A DNA stretch of 64,000 nucleotides from Himantopus leucocephalus (GCA_003993805.1 RSEF01000006.1:27773918-27837917); one strand, 5' to 3'. Shown: positions 12,282 through 25,580, numbered from the stretch's first letter. A program made the numbers and translations. Notes: generated by a model from the letters alone, not told the origin.

Positions 12282-13699
12282 GCGATACCCGAATGGGTTC
12301 AGTCCCGAATCAGAGCAGGATAGCAATATTTCAACATTTTTCATTACGTAGAGAAAAAGAACAGAAGAAAGGTTTCCTTCTGAAAACCTGAAAGCAAAAG
12401 GTTTTATTTCAAAAGCAACAATAAAAAAGAGGTAAGTAGCTGAAACATTTAATATCACATAAAAAATTTCTAGACCATGTTATTAACACATAGGTGATGA
12501 CAGGATAGGAAGTGATCCAGGCAAGGCAAAATGCATCAGAAAAGAAAAAAGGTCAGAGCAAGATTCTGTGTCACAACAAAACACAGTTTCATTTCCCCAA
12601 GAAAAGATTTCAGTCACCTCAAATCGCAAAAAAAACCCCAAACCCAAACAAAAAGTTTTTCTGCATCTTTCAAATGGCATTTTCAAATGAATGTCTCACC
12701 GGCAATGGTTATTTGTGCTGTGTTCCATAATTCTACCAAGGAGCATAAACAATAGTTTGTTACTTAGAGGGTCAATCACAAAATAGCAGCAGGGAGTATT
12801 TTGGAAATATCCCATAGACAGGTCATTTGTTTCTCGGATGCTTAGGGAAAATGTGTGCCTTTGCCATCAGGAAGATGAGTTCATGAGTGACTCATAAGCT
12901 AAAATGAGTTAGGTTTGCTATGGGTGTTAGTCTGGATGAAAATGCTGGAATGATGTTGGCTGACGTAAACTCGTTCTTGAGGCAGTGCCAGAGCAGTCCT
13001 CATCCCACGGGCGTTTGAAGGGACAATGGTGTCATGACTGAAAGGTTTCGTTGCATCTGCCAGCCAGTGTGAGAAAATCAAATGGGGCAGGTCCTCAGCA
13101 TTCAGACCTGCATCCCCATCCCACCCCTCCATCAGGGCAGACCCCAACCTGCGTTCAGATGAGTGATGTGGGTGAAACAGCAGATCAGCAGGAGTGATCC
13201 CTGTCATAGCAGCCTTTCCTACGCCTGTCTGACATCAGCAGTGGACAGTCTTTCTTATAGGTGGTCTTACAGTTAATGGAGGAAACACGCATTTGGTTGC
13301 CAGCGCAAAAAAGAGACGTCAAAAGTTAAATAGCTGCTGAGGCTTGATGGAAAACTTGTAGAACATCAATTTTAGGGACATTGGACACTTTTGCTGAAAT
13401 ATCATATCTTGAAGGAGGTTGAGCTATGCCTCCTTTTAATTATTATTCTTAATGACAATAGAAAGAAAAAAAAGAACTTTGTAGCTCAGAAGTTAATCTG
13501 TCCCTGCTGCTTTCTTTCCTACCTGAAATCAATCATGTTTGATTCCAATTATCCCCCTAGAAACTAATTGTGACAATACCAGAGGAAAAGAATACTCTTT
13601 TCATTAAAATCTGATGCTGAAAATTAGAGTAACTTGGTTTCACTTCTGGTATTATCATTTATCCTTGAGGTCACTTGTAGCTGATGAGGAAATTATTTT
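12282..13699. other. Unique non-coding sequence, no gene assigned
   Basis: A 102-codon open frame on the - strand (12899-13207) lies in a patch slightly richer in GC than its surroundings. Its sequence matches no family I know, and no splice or polyadenylation context supports it. Nothing else stands out. Confidence 0.45.
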
Positions 13700-14080
13700 T
13701 TTCTTCCTCTTCACCGTAATTTTGTCCAAAAAAATAAAAATTATTATTCCCATCCAGAACTTTCCTTAGCAATGTTTGACTTGTCAGCCGGAACCTCTCT
13801 GTGCTTTACCCCCTCCTCCAGGAGGCGATAGATATACGTAATTGTGATACTAAATGAAGTTCCACCGCTATAAAGGCTGGTAATGGAGTGGAGAGTTGGG
13901 CTCTGTGTTTTAATTATTTACTAAAATGCTGAAAAGAGTTTAGAGATGTGACAGCAAGTGGCAGATCTGGCTGAGAAATACATGAACTGCCAGGCCACAC
14001 AATTCCCATTTTTCTGCAAATGCACTCTGTGTAATAATTACTAAACATATTGAGCCCTCCCATATATAAGCAGAGCTCTC
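13700..14080. promoter_or_regulatory. Candidate conserved non-coding element (TAATTA-rich)
   Basis: High-complexity, repeat-free sequence in which the homeodomain core TAATTA or its near relatives recur: taattatttact near 13912, taataattact near 14031 and tacgtaattgtg near 13835. Open frames are short in all frames. Composition of this kind is typical of developmental enhancers in vertebrate gene deserts, but that is inference; conservation cannot be judged from one sequence. Confidence 0.25.
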
Positions 14081-14559
14081 TCTAATGGGAATGTTTTCAA
14101 AGTTCTTTGTGAGGCTAAAGTACCTCTTTATGTCTGGGAGGATAATAGGACAAACTTCTTTTCCATTGTAGATAAAGAAGATGTGTTTTAAACTTGCCCA
14201 AGGGAAATTTCCAGCTGGCCAATTACTGCTAGCAAAGATCTCCTATATAAAATGGTATTCCACTAGGGTCAACTGGCTACTAAATGTGTTTTCTAAAAAC
14301 CGAAAGTACATAATTACTGAAAAGGACTTCTGGACCTTGCTGGCAGCTAGTGTTGCTAAAATAGACGTTTTTTGGGTAGCATATAAACAGAAACAGATGG
14401 GCTGGCTCCCAAGATCTAATTATCAGAAGAGGTTCCAGTGCTTGTTGTCTTTCCACTTGGCAAAAAATAAAGAATAACAACAACAACAAACATCAAACCC
14501 CCAAAACTGCAAAAATCCAAAGAAAGACAGGCTTAAATATATTTATGGATCTATACCGT
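14081..14559. other. Unique sequence with short (AAC)n
   Basis: A small (AAC)n microsatellite occupies about 14475-14490. A 98-codon open frame at 14181-14477 ends in it and has no recognisable domain. Nothing else seen. Confidence 0.5.
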
Positions 14560-15060
14560 CCTGAGACTTGGCAACAGCCCCCAGCGTGCGGGTCGAAGAG
14601 GACAGACGGAAGAAAGGGTCATATTTATAATCCCTCCTGTTATGAGCAACCATATCAAAAGCCTGTTTGTAAATATGCTCAATCACAGTAGTGTCTTAAT
14701 AGCCTCAACTTCTTCATTTACGTTTCTCACTGATAAGGCCACGCATAGCCAAAGGGAGATCTGAATAGTAAAGCTTCCGAGCTAGAGGGTATCCCATGAG
14801 GTCTGCCAAGGGAGTGGATGTGACCAGAATGCAACTAATTATTCATATAAACACCTGCATTTTTGGGCTGATCTAATATTTCCTTCTGAGCATTTTTGAG
14901 CTAATCAGGAGATTTTCATGCAGAGTAGTTCAAGGGCTCCTCTCAGGTAAACCAGAGCTGAGTTTTTCCCTGCTTCTGTCAGGAACGTGAAGGGCAGCAA
15001 ATTAAAGGGCCCTTTTGCCTGTCATGCCAGGCTTTAAGGCTCCTGGGATCTGATTCCTTA
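14560..15060. promoter_or_regulatory. Candidate conserved non-coding element
   Basis: Repeat-free, high-complexity stretch. A block around 14830-14930 combines a TAATTA-type site (actaattattcat), an E-box (CACCTG near 14853), and the sites ctgatctaatatt and gagctaatcagga. It is followed near 15000-15040 by caaattaaagggcccttttgcc. The density of homeodomain-like and E-box motifs resembles a vertebrate enhancer. This is pattern-based inference only. Confidence 0.25.
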
Positions 15061-18000
15061 CAGAAGTGAAACAATTAGGCATTACAGTTATTCTGTGAAC
15101 TAAAAAGAGAAAAGGTACCAAAAATTCATAACTGCACTAACAGCCTAACACTGGCACAGCAGACTTCTTCCATATGCTGCTTCCTGTAGGCATGGAGAGG
15201 AGAGGGAATAGCTAAAAGCATCCCTTTAACCCATCTAAACCTTTCATATTCACAGAATAAGCTGTGGGATCTCTCTTAACGTTCATGCCTGACTTCGGCA
15301 CACATTTTGCGTGCATACAAAACCATGGCTAGACCAACTGCTTGGAAGATGGATGATGATGCTTAAATGATTCCTATGTATTCCTTAACTCCCATATATC
15401 ACATACAACTTTCCCATCCCTTACAGCATCATAGGCAAAAAAACAGGCTTCCAATATATTTAAAATCAAAACTACACTTTGTAAAAAGTTCCACTTTCCT
15501 TATTTCAAGTAAAACTAGACCAAAAGGTGGAGCAGCACAAAATCAGGAATCAGCATCTATGCTAAGATATGAAACAAGGATGGAACAACTCAAAAAGAAG
15601 AAGAAAATGTCATCAAGAATGAAAATTGTGTGTCATGGCATTAATGGCCAAGCAAGAGTCTGGTGATGTTTTTAAAAATGCACATTAGGAATAATTTCAG
15701 CATTTTTTGGCTGAATTTCCTGTAAGTAGCAGACTACATAAGCTTGCTCCTGCTGAGAATTTGTGATATTAACACAGATAAATACCGTTTTACTTGTTTT
15801 GTCAACATCTCCATGTTCTACTTTATGACTTAACCCAAAAGATTTGCTCCAATAAAAAACTCAGTTTCTCCTTCATGCCCCAGAGGTTATTTTAGCCCTG
15901 CCTTTTTATTCTGGGACTTATTGTCCTTTGTCAAAGAAAAGTTTTAACTATGAGGGGAAGGGAGGAGAAAGAACTCATATTTTGGCAGTCCTTCCATGGA
16001 GGTCAAAAGCATCCATTGGAAAAAAACTCTATTAACGTTGTATGTTTGGGAAGAGAGAGGAATGATACAAAATTTTTGAAAAGTTGGGGTTTTTTCCCGC
16101 TAAAGCCCTAATTTTATTGTTTCCAATAGCAAGATTTCCAGCTGCATTCAAGGCACAGGAGCAAAGACAAACAGCATACAGAATGCGGCTTTCTAAAGCC
16201 TGTGCGGTCACTATCATCAAATGCTCTGGATACACTTTGCCCTTTCAAATCCCTTTTGAGTCTCCCAGAAAGGCCAAACTACTTTCAGGATGAAAAACCT
16301 TGATAAGTTTACAAAAGAAATTAAGCGATATGACTGCCTGTCATACCAGGGGACAGCACTGAGTGACCTAAAAGTCTCTCTGGTCCTGGTTTTATACCTT
16401 CCTATTGCAATACCGTATTTTACAGACATTTAGTGGGATTCAGCAAAATTTGCCTTGGAAGTTAGGATATGCACATCTGACTGAGGGAGATGTCAGAGGA
16501 ACAGGCCAGGATATATATATGGCTGGGAAGTTTTGAGATCCTTCTTAGCCAGCTAAGGTGATTTCAAACACATAGTACAACTCTAATGAGCCTTAGTCAC
16601 CTTAGTGTGTCAACACCACACAGGCACAAATTATAACCATGAAATGGAGTGTAAAATGTATGTAAGATCACAGTAAAGTAAATATAGGTTTGCATGACCA
16701 CAAGCCAGCTCCATGTATGAGCTGAATTGACTGGGCTCAAGGCATCTTCAGAATAGAAGCCATGCAGTCTTGGGGGGTTAGTACAGTCCAAACAGCAGGA
16801 AAAAAATAGGGGAAAAAAGGAAAGAAGAAAACCCAAACTTGTGCATTAGCTAATCCCACTACCTGAGGGACATAATGTTATTTTCATTAAAAACTACGGG
16901 GAACACAGATGTGAAGAGCAAAGGCTTCAAGGCAGATGGTGTCGAAACTCCTATCTCCTACCTTGCTTGGACAGACAAGGTCAGGTTCAGAGATGCTCCT
17001 CCTGTGTTTGTGGCAGCTCTATTCTCTTGCTCTTCTGATACAGTTGTGATGGGGAGTAGATATGGTAAGAGAACAAGAGAAAGGAAAAATCTTCTACTCC
17101 AAGTTCTGTTTGAGCGGTTCCCCCTTCCAGTTGGATAAAGCTGGGAGGAATTAATTTGCTAGACATTCATTTTTTCCACCTCATGACCATCCAGACAGAG
17201 CTTAGCATTAACACATGCTTCAGTAAATACAACCTAGTTCGATTTCCCATCTGAAGAAACAGCTAGATAACACAAAATAAGCCAAGGATGAAGAATCTTC
17301 TGACAAATTCGAGTGCTCCTGACCACCACTTGAGAACCACTTTGGAGTCATTGTCTACAGCTTGGACAAATCATAGTGCCTCAGTGAAGGAAAAAGACAC
17401 AGAAACAGCCAGGAATGGTGCCATCCCTTGGCTGCTACATTGTTCTTCAGTAGCTGAGAATTTGGCCCAGAATCTTTGTCTGATAGAAATTACTTCCCTG
17501 CCCTCTTCCAGCTCCTTTATCTTTCTCTCTTTTTTTTTTTTTAAGATGAAGCTGCAATAAGTGTTATTTTTGAAATTACAGGTTCACTGGGATGGGGAAG
17601 CCAGCCCTAATAACCATCTTTCAAGAGCAGACATGCTGATTGATTCTGCCCTGTTAAAAAAGAGAAGAAAGCTATTTGCACATGGGAGCAATTCCTGGGG
17701 CGGTAAATGGGTACAGACACTTGGGGGGGAAAGTGAGTTTAACTTGCCAAGGGGGTATTTGTGACTTTCTTCCTGTCCGTACCATTTGGGCGGTACTTGC
17801 TACGTTAATTGCTGAACACAAAGTACTGCCATCAAAAAGTCATCGATGCTATTGTTTCTTTCTTCCTTCTTTTCTTTTTCCTGGCACCTGCTGCTCCTCC
17901 TCCAGCACTGGTCTTCTGAGTCTCAAGGCTTCTTTCACCACCTCTTTGGCACCAGTAGCTGGGGTACTGCTGCCAAAGCACATTTGATTTAATCCGGCAT

Positions 18001-18905
18001 GCCAGCTGGACATGCCAATGCCAACTTAACCTCCTAATCACACCTTGCTTGCAACGTGAAGACCGGGAACTCATTTGCAGACAGCATTAGCTGCAGACAG
18101 ATACACCCACCCCAAATCCTCTTATTACAGAAAGGAAAGTTGGGCTGGTGACTCATCAGGGTTATACAACAGGTCAGAGGTAGTCTCAGATATTTGAAAC
18201 TCAGCTTTCAGACCACTTCTACTTATTAGGTTGCACCATTCATCTGCTTCCCAGATTTGATGGAAGATCCTCATAAGCAGATGCAGGACAGAGGAAGCTT
18301 CCATCGCACTCCATAGGAATCAGTTCCCTCAGTTCATCTTCTGTATGAAAACAGCCATCTACTTTTGAACTTGTCTTCACCAAGCTAGCTTACTGCCATC
18401 TTCCAAATGAATTGTGTGACCAGAATAAATGTAGGCAAAAGCTTTGATTTTTTTCTGTGGAAAGTGACAGAGAAGAGACATTAAGGGGTTCTATTAATAG
18501 AAGGGATGCAAAGGGAAGGGAGTAACTCCCTTTGTCAGGGGGTTCGGACAGTGAACTGAGATACTCCTTTGCTTGCTCAGAGTCTTCTGTCCTAGGTGCA
18601 ACCTCTGTTCTCCTACCATTTCCCTATTAAAAGTTTACCCAGTAACACAGCTTTGATATGACCACAATTGGAATCCTGAACTCTGCTACCTGACTCCTAA
18701 ATTACTGTGACAGAGCGGTGACAACTGACAATTCCCTGCCCTTTAAAATACCTCAGCCTCAGTAAATGAAAGTCAAACAAATAGAAAATGTTGTGTGAAG
18801 ATCAGGTTTCCTTGGCTGATTATATATATGCCTATGTATGTGTATACAGGCACTTTGTGTTTAATCAAGTGCAGTATTAAGTGAGTTAACAAAAAAGGAG
18901 TAGTT
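15061..18905. other. Unique non-coding sequence, no gene seen
   Basis: No gene or repeat family recognised. A repeat-free block at about 16100-16260 has the even, high-complexity look of conserved non-coding DNA and gives modest open frames on both strands (67-69 codons). A poly-T run lies near 17529-17542. Open frames of 87-103 codons (16875-17138, 17288-17560, 17676-17987) carry no motif and have no supporting splice signals. Confidence 0.5.
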
Positions 18906-18947
18906 ATCTTCTACTAATATAGACCATCTTCTACTAATATAGACCAT
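18906..18947 (+). repeat. Perfect 20-bp tandem duplication (two units)
   Basis: The 20-mer atcttctactaatatagacc occurs at 18906-18925 and again, without a single difference, at 18926-18945. The next two bases continue the period. The unit is not low-complexity and is not seen elsewhere in the window. Perfect identity points to a recent slippage or patch duplication, or to an assembly error. Confidence 0.95.
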
Positions 18948-21808
18948 TTGGGGAAACAGAAGTACTGTGCTTACATGGAGGGGCTTAGAATGAGATCTTT
19001 GCTGCCAAATCACTTAGAGGCCAAAGCAAGAGAAAGCCAGCCTACCAACCCAAATTCAGCGGAGATAAGACAGAGGAGAATTAAGTTGCCATCTTTGTAC
19101 AATAATATCCCTTTCCAATGGAATGAAAACCCTTCTATCTTGATCCTGCTCCCACTGGAAATGGCGACAGTCAATTTGCCAGGAGTAGGACTGAATCCCA
19201 ACCTTGTTCTCGGGCTCTGAGATGGCAGACCAGTCTGTGTCCCTTACTTTATTTTATTTTATTTTAGGCTGGGAATTTTCAGCACCACCTGGCGTACGTG
19301 GCCACAGCACAGTGGTACGACTGAAAATGGACGCTTCATTTTCTGAAAGGAGGAGAAGAAAATATCATTCACTTTTCCAAAGTAGAGGTGCATCTAGAAA
19401 AATGTTTCTATAAATCTCCATTTCTAGGTTAAGCTAATATTTGGAAAATTGGGAAGAGGATGGAGAACAAGAAAAGCAAACACATGAAAGAACAAAAACT
19501 TCTATGCAAAATGGTAGATATCAAGTGTGAGCACGTATTTGCCATGGGTGGGGTATTTATTTATTTACTCCAACTTTGTCAAGAAAACAGACCAGATCTT
19601 ATAACAGCTGGCAGTTCAAGAGCAAGATGTTCAAAGAGCTAGCACTAATGAGCTCACAGATAATTCTCACACTGGCAAGCACTGAACTCCCCAAGTTGAC
19701 AGAAGCACTAGCATCGCTAGGCTAAGACTCAAAGAGCAGTAAGGAGGTTAGTTAAGGAAGAACAGTGGCGCAGTCACAATATTGTGCATCATCAACAGTG
19801 TACAACAGGCAAACTGTGGAAGTATTTCTCACAGTCAGTCCTATTTATGTCAGAAGCTATTAAGACTCAAAACAGTAACTGCGGAGGTTCCCCAGCCCTG
19901 TGCCTGATACCAGCTGTTACTATGAAAACAATATTTTCAGAAGAGTTTTCTTTCCATTTCAGGACCAGATACGCAGCCAGATTTTCAGTTCCTTTTTATT
20001 AGGGTGCATATAAAGTGTCAAGGCATTCCAAAGGTGACAGAAAACAAAACCAAAAAAACCATGCCAAAACTGCAGCCAAATTTATCAGTGTTCTGGAAGC
20101 TCAACTATCAACTTAAACATAAATATAATACCTAAAGATATTTCATTGTCTAGCCTGGGGAATTTCTTCCCTCAAGCTCCCTTTCCTCCAGGCTGGCATT
20201 CCCTAATTCTGCTTCTGTTTGAAACGAGAGAGCTGTTTGGATTTGTGACAGAATCACTTTAAAAGGAAATTAGACATCTTTGGAAAGCTGAGGGGATATC
20301 ACTCTTTAAATGCAAGATGTTCCAAGATGCTACCTCTCATTTCCAGAGTACTCCCACTGGCAAGTCAGCTCTGCATTTGATTGACACCTAGTTAGCACTA
20401 AATAGGCCAAGGCACTAACAAAATTCACAAATTTACAAAGCAAAGTAAAAAATTGATGGATTTTTTTGCTAGGTGTGGGGATTTCATTCCAGTTCGATGC
20501 TTTACTTGATTTTAAATGGACAGAAATTTTTATACACATGTGCATTTAGTTGAAAGGCAAGCTATGAAGACTGCAGAAGTATCAGTAGTTGATTATAGAA
20601 ATTTATTTATTCACAGCACAAATCCCACTAGGAAATGCAATCCATTTGCCAAAGAATCCTTTAAGCAGCCGTATCAAGCCACAGCCGCTCAAGAGAGGAA
20701 ATTTGCAACACTTAACTACTTCAATCTAATTTCCAAAATCCCCACTATCTACAGTCTTTAAAGCCCAAGAGCATGGATTTTGTATAATTGATCTTGGTGC
20801 TGCAGGATACCTAAGTAGAGGAGTACATTTCTCTCTTGGCGTCATGTCTGAAAAACAGATGCTGCTGTGTTGGTAATGAAAGGAGTAAAGCGATTCTTGT
20901 GTTGGCTGGCACAAAATTGTCTCAGCATCACAACCATACGGAGCTTCAATAGATAAAGGCAGGAAGAACAGCTATAGACAGCAAAAAGGTTATGTAATAT
21001 AAAAATGGATGTTCAAGAAATAGGCTGCAAGTTAATTTCTCTTAACATCTTTCTCCAAGACTTCAAAAACCCTAAAACCTAAGACTGTGCTGAATATTTG
21101 AAGCAGCTTTGGGGTGTGACTGATAGTCCGCACTACAGCAGCTTCACCTGCAAACGTGTCTCTAAATGCAAAGTGTAAACGGAGGTCTCCTGCAAGGAGA
21201 GCAGAGGGACAGCCCACATCACACCACTTTGTGCATTGCTGAGCTTGCTGGTCTAAGGATCATGGTTTATCCTCCTTCACACCGGACTTCCCCTATTCTG
21301 TGGTTTCATTCAAACCTGGTTTGTACGGTATCTTGTGCTTTAGTGGCATGATTTTTCTTAATTTTCTTGGTATTATTGTGCTACAAATAACATTATGGAA
21401 ATTGGGTGTGGTTTGACATTTTAATTTCTGAAGTCTGGGTATCAGGCACTCTCATAGTGTGTAATTCTATTGATGGTTTAGCTACTTTCTAAAATTCTGT
21501 ATGGTTTTCTTCCAGTTTTCAGATCGCAATAGTTTTTAGGATTGTTAGTTAATTTTCTTTCACAGAAAGCCACAATTTTTTTACTCTAAATTAAAGTAAA
21601 AAAAATTAATGCTGATTTTCTTTTAAGGTGGGGAAAATTCAAGTTACAATAGAAAAAAAATTAGAAAACCTCTGAGCTAGAGGCAGTATGGCTGGACATG
21701 ACTTTGAGAAGTTGGTCTGTTCTTTGATCATATTAGAAAATTATTATATTTACACCTATTCTGATATTTTTTCTAACCTCTTCTTTACAAACTCCAGTGA
21801 AGTTTCCG
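18948..21808. other. Unique sequence with (TTTTA)n
   Basis: A pentanucleotide microsatellite, (ATTTT)n, sits at 19247-19266. Otherwise this is AT-leaning unique sequence. Open frames of 60-90 codons on both strands have no recognised domain or splice context. Towards 21480-21800 the sequence becomes T-rich on approach to the old CR1-like tract. Confidence 0.5.
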
Positions 21809-22560
21809 TCATCCATAGGTCTGGCTGCTTTTAGATGCTGGGATCACTTCTATGGCCACCTGTAAGACTGTTTTCAGTTTTCTCTCATTTTTTTCAAAGT
21901 GTGGAGCCCATAAGCAAAGGAAGAATTGCAGCTGAGGTTTTTTAATGCACTGCACTCCTTCCTCTACATTTAGGTAAAAGCTCTCTGGGGTTTCTGCACC
22001 AGTGTGATATTCCTGGTTCTTGTTGTTTTGTAACCTGATGGAAGCCTTAGATCCACTCCTGCAGAAAGCCTGCTGAGCCAGGTAATCCTCTATGTGATAC
22101 TTTGCATTTGGTCTCAGTGAATCACAGGCTTTTTTCTTGCACACGGTTCCTCTGATTTATGAAGTTCATTGTGAATTCTTCTCAATGTCTGTGGCATCTG
22201 CAGACTTCCCAGGTTTCGTTCCATCAGTAAACTACACTGCCTACATCACAGAATATGCTAATAAAATAATTATTAATTTTAATTTATTAATAAATTATTA
22301 ATAAAATAATTAGTAGTACCAGTCCTAAGGCAGGTCCCTGTGCACCCAATATAACACATCCTTCCAATTTGAGTGGGAACTGCTAGCAGGTACCCTGTGA
22401 GAGCAATTTTCCAATAAGTAACTTGTTCAATTTATGTACGTTTCATTTGGAAATTTTTTCCTAGCCTGCTTCTTTGAATGTCATAGGGAGCCTGTTTGTT
22501 TCCAAGGAATTGAGTTATTATTTTACAGCGTTTCATAAAACGCTGTTTTGTATTTTTGCC
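21809..22560 (-). mobile_element. Ancient degraded CR1-like LINE tract (antisense)
   Basis: The + strand shows eroded antisense phrases of old CR1 elements: 'gtgtggagcccataagc', 'attgcagctgaggtttt', 'aatgtctgtggcatctgcagac', 'ccagtcctaaggcaggtccctgtgcaccc' and 'cctttgaatgtcataggg'-type wording. They appear in the order expected for the antisense ORF2 3' portion. A 111-codon - strand open frame (21809-22144) overlaps it and probably descends from element sequence or is chance. Boundaries are approximate, and I could not align it to a consensus. Confidence 0.42.
22259..22312 (+). repeat. AT-rich direct repeat inside old CR1-like tract
   Basis: The 14-mer TAATAAAATAATTA occurs at 22259-22272 and identically at 22299-22312, a 40-bp period. 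Between the copies lie only A and T residues in TTAAT/AATTT/TTAATAAATT arrangements that can fold on themselves. It probably arose by local duplication within the degraded LINE. Confidence 0.85.
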
Positions 22561-25130
22561 TATTTCAGAGAGCCAATATAGATGTAGCATCCTTAACCTT
22601 AGTAGGTTTCTAAGATCAAAGATGCCTTCCCTCCTGCTTCCTCTCAGGAGGAAAGGACGTGATATCACAGCATAGTGAGGAGGTGGGAAAGCCATCATGA
22701 ATGTGTTAGACTGATACAATAACCAGAACAGATGTCTCTCTATCTATCAGAAAAACACAGCTGCTTTGAAAATAAATGACAGACTTTTTACAGACTAAAA
22801 AGAGATTTACAGCATAAAAACCCCACATCATTCAGTTGCAACCATAGAGACAGGAGGCTAATTAGAGCTAATCTGGAGCAGATTTGCCCTTTTGCAAAAC
22901 AAGAAGTGCTCACATCGCTTGAAAACAGTCTGGTCTTCGGTACATGCTCCATGTCATCCTGGGATCTGTGCTCCCGCAGCCCCAGGTCCGTGGCTGCAGT
23001 TGCTGTGGCCAGAACTTTTGTGGATATAAGTGTCATTATCTCTACGCAAGCATCACTAATTTAATCATTAAGGATCTGGTCTATTTTTTTTCCTACAATT
23101 CATTGCTTTCTAACCCTCCCTCCCGCCAGTTCAATCTGGTGATTTTCTATAGCCATTTGGTGCTATATCACAGCCCTATGAAAGTATTCTATATGAAGAT
23201 TTAGGTAATAACACTGCTATGTATTCCTCACCATGCAGGACAATCCTTATTAATCCTCCACTGGGACTTTGTCCTCTCTGTAATGCTCCACACATTTATC
23301 TCATACAAGCAAAATATAGCTGGCTAAAAAGTACCCAGAAAGGAAAGGTCACATTTACAAAGCAGGACATATTGCCTTCCCCCCAAGAACCACGAAGCAT
23401 CCAGTAAATCCTTAGTAACGAAGAAACAATAAATTTCTGCCAGTATATACTGGCCTTATGAGAGAGGAAAGTTAAATTACTGCCGTCTGGCTTGGTGACA
23501 TGATCCCCAGACGGCAGGATGAAGCTTTTGCCTGGTTGCTCATTCTCATTCTTTAGCTTCAGTGGAAGATGAATCGGGAACAGATGGGAGGTCCAGTTCC
23601 AAATCCATCATTCACCAGCCCCTTCCCAAACAAAAATCATTAGGTGGCCTTCAGGATTCGTCAGCACTTGCCGGCTGGTCTGGAAGCCCAGTTGTGCTGG
23701 TTGGGACTCACTCCACAAGGCACCACTGTCGCCTTCCTGCCCTGCTCCCTATGCTCTGACACACCGGGATGAGTCTGAATTAACCATCTCTAAACATTTG
23801 TGCAAACACTGCCACACACTTTCCCTTCAAATGTTTGCAGAAAAATGGAAAAGAATCTTATCCGTATGCGGCCAAAACTCCTCTCTCTGGCTGTATGTGC
23901 CACAGAGTGCTACAATAAATAAAGGAGCGGGCACTGCATACCTGGCTCTGCCAGAGCAACACCAAATATAGATCTACACAGGAGAAAAATAGAAGATCAG
24001 AAAAAAAAAATCCTTTGCACCTTCACCAGGAAAAGCAGATGGATATGTTGGGAGCAGTGTGTAGGAGTTAGTCATCTGTCTCAAGTTAATCGTAAGGGAT
24101 CCTCTAGGCCCATTAGAAAAAAATCCACCACAAGGAAGATGCCATAATCAGAGTTTCCTCATCCACGGTTAGCTGCCATACCTGTTAACTTGTGTCTCCA
24201 AAGTTAAAAAGGAATTTCACGTGGTGGAAAAAAATGTTTTGTTTATGTCTTTTTCCCTACGTGTGGGGATGTGATGAATTTGTAACAGATTTCTAGGGTA
24301 AGATAAGTCCTCCAAGAATAAAGCAAGCAATTGTAACGGTGGCATTTTCTTTAAGTTATGGAGTCTTTTGTAATAGCTCTAAGACTTGATTCACTGAACT
24401 AGTAAGGCATACGCTGCTTGTGCTTGGTGTTTTCATTTCCTTGACTTTCGCCAAGGATGCAGCATCATCCCAAAGATTTACAGCAGTCTGAAAGACCAAG
24501 TTATTAGAAACAGAGCTACCTAAGGAGGGAACTTCTGTTGATTTCATCAGGCAATTATCCCTTCTGAACTATTTGCAGCTGTATTTCATCCTAATTTAGC
24601 TAACACACAGTACTTGATAATCAATGAGATACTCTCTGGCTTTGGAAATAGATTTTTACACTTGATCTCTGTCTGCATGTTTGTTTCATGCATTAGACCA
24701 CCAAGCTGCCGACCTAATGAACAGAAAGAACATACACAGTTTTCCAGGAGAAAAAAAATACAAAGTCCTTCATGATCAGAGTCCCTGACAGGCTTTGTGA
24801 ATCCCATTGACTTTGAAACCAGTGAAATCATCCCAGTTTCCTAGGGTCATATAACATTTTCAGTGGATATGTCAGTCTCATTACTTTATTGGTCATGTCC
24901 TCTATTTTTTTAAATTGCTCTGAATCCTAAAATTCTCTGGGTAGAACTCCTTCTTTCCTACTGTGAGGCACAACAGGGTGTACACAGACTACCCTGAAAA
25001 TATATTTGTCTAATAATTTATTCTTAATTCATAGTTTAATATACATCTCTAATCTCCCTTGCTGATATTTCATCCAACTGCTTCTTGCCCAACAGTCTAT
25101 GGCCAACAATCAATATATATATATACACAT
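22561..25130. other. Unique non-coding sequence, no gene seen
   Basis: No recognised genes. Open frames of 60-95 codons are present without domain or splice support. A short poly-A lies near 24000. From about 24840 the sequence becomes similar in style to old antisense CR1 DNA, but too weakly to annotate. A short (TA)n (25113-25124) immediately precedes the next CR1. Confidence 0.5.
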
Positions 25131-25580
25131 CACAGAATCACAGAATGGTCAGGGTTGGAAGGGACCTCTGGAGATCATCTAGTCCAACCACCCTGCCAGA
25201 GCAGGGTCACCTACAGCAGGTTGCACAGGATGGTGTCCAGGTGGGTTTTGAATGTCTCCAGAGTGGGAGACTCCACAACCTCTCTGAGCAGCCTGCGCCA
25301 GTGCTCTGCCACCCTCAAAGTAAAGAAGTCCCTCCTCATGTTTAGATGGAACTTCCTATGTTCAAGTTTGTGCCCATTACCTCTTGTTCTATCACTGAGC
25401 ACCGTTGAAAAACAACATCAATATAACAATAATCAATATAACAATAATCAGTTTTATAACAATCCATTTATTTTCAAATTCTTTAATAATGCCTCCCCTT
25501 CAGTCTCTTCTTCTCCAGACAGAACAAACCCAAATTTTGAACCTTTCTTCACAGTTCTTTCTTCCTTTATCTGTTGGGCA
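25131..25580 (-). mobile_element. CR1 LINE, 3' end fragment (antisense)
   Basis: It begins with two CACAGAAT octamers, then ggttggaagggacctctgg and the antisense of the ORF2 C-terminus. On the - strand the frame of 25211-25402 contains [16 protein letters not shown], almost the same as in the copy at 2737, so both belong to one subfamily. Past 25400 the element continues through a small tandem repeat into 'cagtctcttcttctccagacagaac', another CR1 antisense landmark, up to about 25580. A 177-codon + strand frame across this copy is a by-product of the antisense CR1, not a gene. Confidence 0.93.
25417..25446 (+). repeat. 15-bp tandem repeat within CR1
   Basis: The unit atcaatataacaata occurs twice without change (25417-25431 and 25432-25446), and a decayed third unit follows. 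It interrupts the CR1 copy between the ORF2 part and the ctcttcttctccag block, so it arose after insertion or replaced element sequence. Confidence 0.9.

Noticed and set aside
12899..13207. 102-codon - strand open frame in a slightly GC-richer patch
   Set aside because: No family similarity recognised and no flanking exon signals; length is within chance expectation.
22259..22312. AT-rich inverted/direct repeat considered as a MITE terminal structure
   Set aside because: It is low-complexity, lies within an old CR1-like tract and has no target duplication.
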